Assembly (NCBI GenBank): GCA_945882475.1
Contig: CAMCWJ010000176.1
Coordinates: 1-6,197 of the forward strand
DNA length: 6,197 bases
Direction of reading: 5' to 3'
DNA from: Bifidobacterium breve
GTDB taxonomy: Bacteria > Actinomycetota > Actinomycetes > Mycobacteriales > Mycobacteriaceae
Position numbers and translations under genes: made by a program. Positions 5,567 through 6,197 of this stretch are shown piece by piece; position 1 is the first letter of the stretch, and each line of letters opens with the position of its first letter. The notes beneath the pieces were generated by a model. The model saw only the letters and a program-made list of their open reading frames with translations, had not been told where the DNA came from and ran no database searches.

Positions 5567-6197
5567 CAGGCCACGCCCCGGTGCGGCACACCTCTCAGGC
5601 GAGCGGCCGCCCGGCGGGCGCGCCGGGCTCGAATCAGCCCCCTGCTGAAGACCTGCGCACGGCGGGCCTTCCCGACCGAGGCCCGCTGGCTGAACACTTC
5701 AAAGTCGATGGCCTCGATGCGGTCGAGGATCTCCGAGTACAGGATGAATGCTGTTGTCACACAGGGCCGCGACGCCGGAGCCAGCAGAGCGATCCCCTTG
5801 TGCGCCTCGCGGTAGATGGCACGGGTCGCGGCGTGCTGGTCCTGCAGTGCGGCGCGAACCCGGGCGTCGGTGCGCCGATTGTCATGGCACCACATCAGCA
5901 GTTCGCGGTCCACGCCGAATGCGGCGAGTTCGTCGGCGGGCAAATACACCCGATTACGGTCTAAGTCCTCGTCGATGTCGCGCAGGAAGTTGGTCAGCTG
6001 AAAGGCCTGACCCAGTGCCTCGGCGCACGGTTCGGCGTCCCGCAACGGCCCGACCGTGCCCAGGATGGGCAGCATCTGCAGTCCGATGACTTCAGCCGAT
6101 CCCCGCATGTAGCCGTTCAGCGCCGGCCGGTCGGGGTAGTCGGTGACAGTGAGGTCCATCCGCATCGACGTCAGGAAGTCGTCGAAGAGGTTCAGCG
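5566..6197 (-). CDS. crtB: Phytoene synthase, C-terminal 209 residues (partial, start outside window)
   Basis: CrtB condenses two geranylgeranyl diphosphates head-to-head into phytoene, the first committed step of C40 carotenoid synthesis. It is a soluble or membrane-associated all-helical enzyme. The frame is open to the window edge and begins with LNLFDDFLTSMRMDL, so the N-terminal part with the first Asp-rich motif lies outside. Visible family landmarks are YMRGSAEVIG (window residues about 29-38) and AFQLTNFLRDIDEDLDRNR (about 64-82). The second of these contains the second Asp-rich motif (DIDED), which binds the Mg-diphosphate. The protein ends in an Arg/Ala-rich tail (ARRARRAAARLRG). 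The TGA stop shares one base with the ATG of crtYc (TGATG), implying a single transcript and coupled translation. A squalene synthase-type (HpnC/HpnD) relative is the main alternative, but the crtY/crtU neighbours argue for CrtB. Confidence 0.95.
   Translation of the reverse strand, partial: LNLFDDFLTSMRMDLTVTDYPDRPALNGYMRGSAEVIGLQMLPILGTVGPLRDAEPCAEALGQAFQLTNFLRDIDEDLDRNRVYLPADELAAFGVDRELLMWCHDNRRTDARVRAALQDQHAATRAIYREAHKGIALLAPASRPCVTTAFILYSEILDRIEAIDFEVFSQRASVGKARRAQVFSRGLIRARRARRAAARLRGVPHRGVA

Noticed and set aside
1..6197. CRISPR arrays, tRNA/rRNA genes, insertion sequences, inverted-repeat terminators
   Set aside because: By eye I found no regularly spaced repeats, no RNA-gene landmarks, no transposase motif and no hairpin followed by a T-run. 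Coding sequence fills nearly all of the window.

Overview
The window is a densely packed, high-GC stretch in which every supported gene lies on the minus strand, so the biological reading direction is from position 6197 down to 1. It holds the downstream part of an aromatic-carotenoid (isorenieratene/leprotene-type) biosynthesis operon. Three traits point to an actinobacterium, most likely a pigmented Mycobacterium/Mycolicibacterium or a close relative: the high GC, the lycopene cyclase split into two small membrane proteins (CrtYc and CrtYd), and a CrtT-CrtU pair followed by a Rieske protein. The genus is inferred from gene content and protein style and was not tested by any search.

Layout in transcription order: the 3' part of phytoene synthase crtB (6197-5566, start outside the window); crtYc (5566-5225); crtYd (5228-4899); a SAM-dependent methyltransferase resembling CrtT (4899-4171); crtU, an FAD-dependent beta-carotene desaturase/methyltransferase (4174-2612); a Rieske non-heme iron oxygenase-like protein (2615-1605); a DapB/2,4-diaminopentanoate-dehydrogenase-like NAD(P)-dependent protein (1602-532); and the 5' part of a medium-chain zinc-type alcohol dehydrogenase (497-1, continuing past the window edge). 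The first five junctions are 1- or 4-base stop/start overlaps (TGATG, GTGA, TGATG, ATGA, ATGA). The sixth gap is 2 bases and the last is 34 bases. I see no promoter or terminator inside the window, and there is no gene-free stretch longer than 34 bases.

How the genes probably work together: CrtB makes phytoene, and a desaturase (CrtI, expected upstream, not seen here) would make lycopene. CrtYc and CrtYd together cyclise lycopene to beta-carotene. CrtU converts the beta-ionone rings into aromatic rings by desaturation and methyl migration, giving beta-isorenieratene and isorenieratene. The roles of the CrtT-like methyltransferase and the Rieske protein are not settled by the sequence.

The most interesting point is that the Rieske protein carries both the [2Fe-2S] ligands and a plausible full set of mononuclear iron ligands. 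It is translationally coupled to crtU and followed at once by two dehydrogenases. This suggests, as a hypothesis only, an oxidative tailoring branch acting on the aromatic carotenoid.
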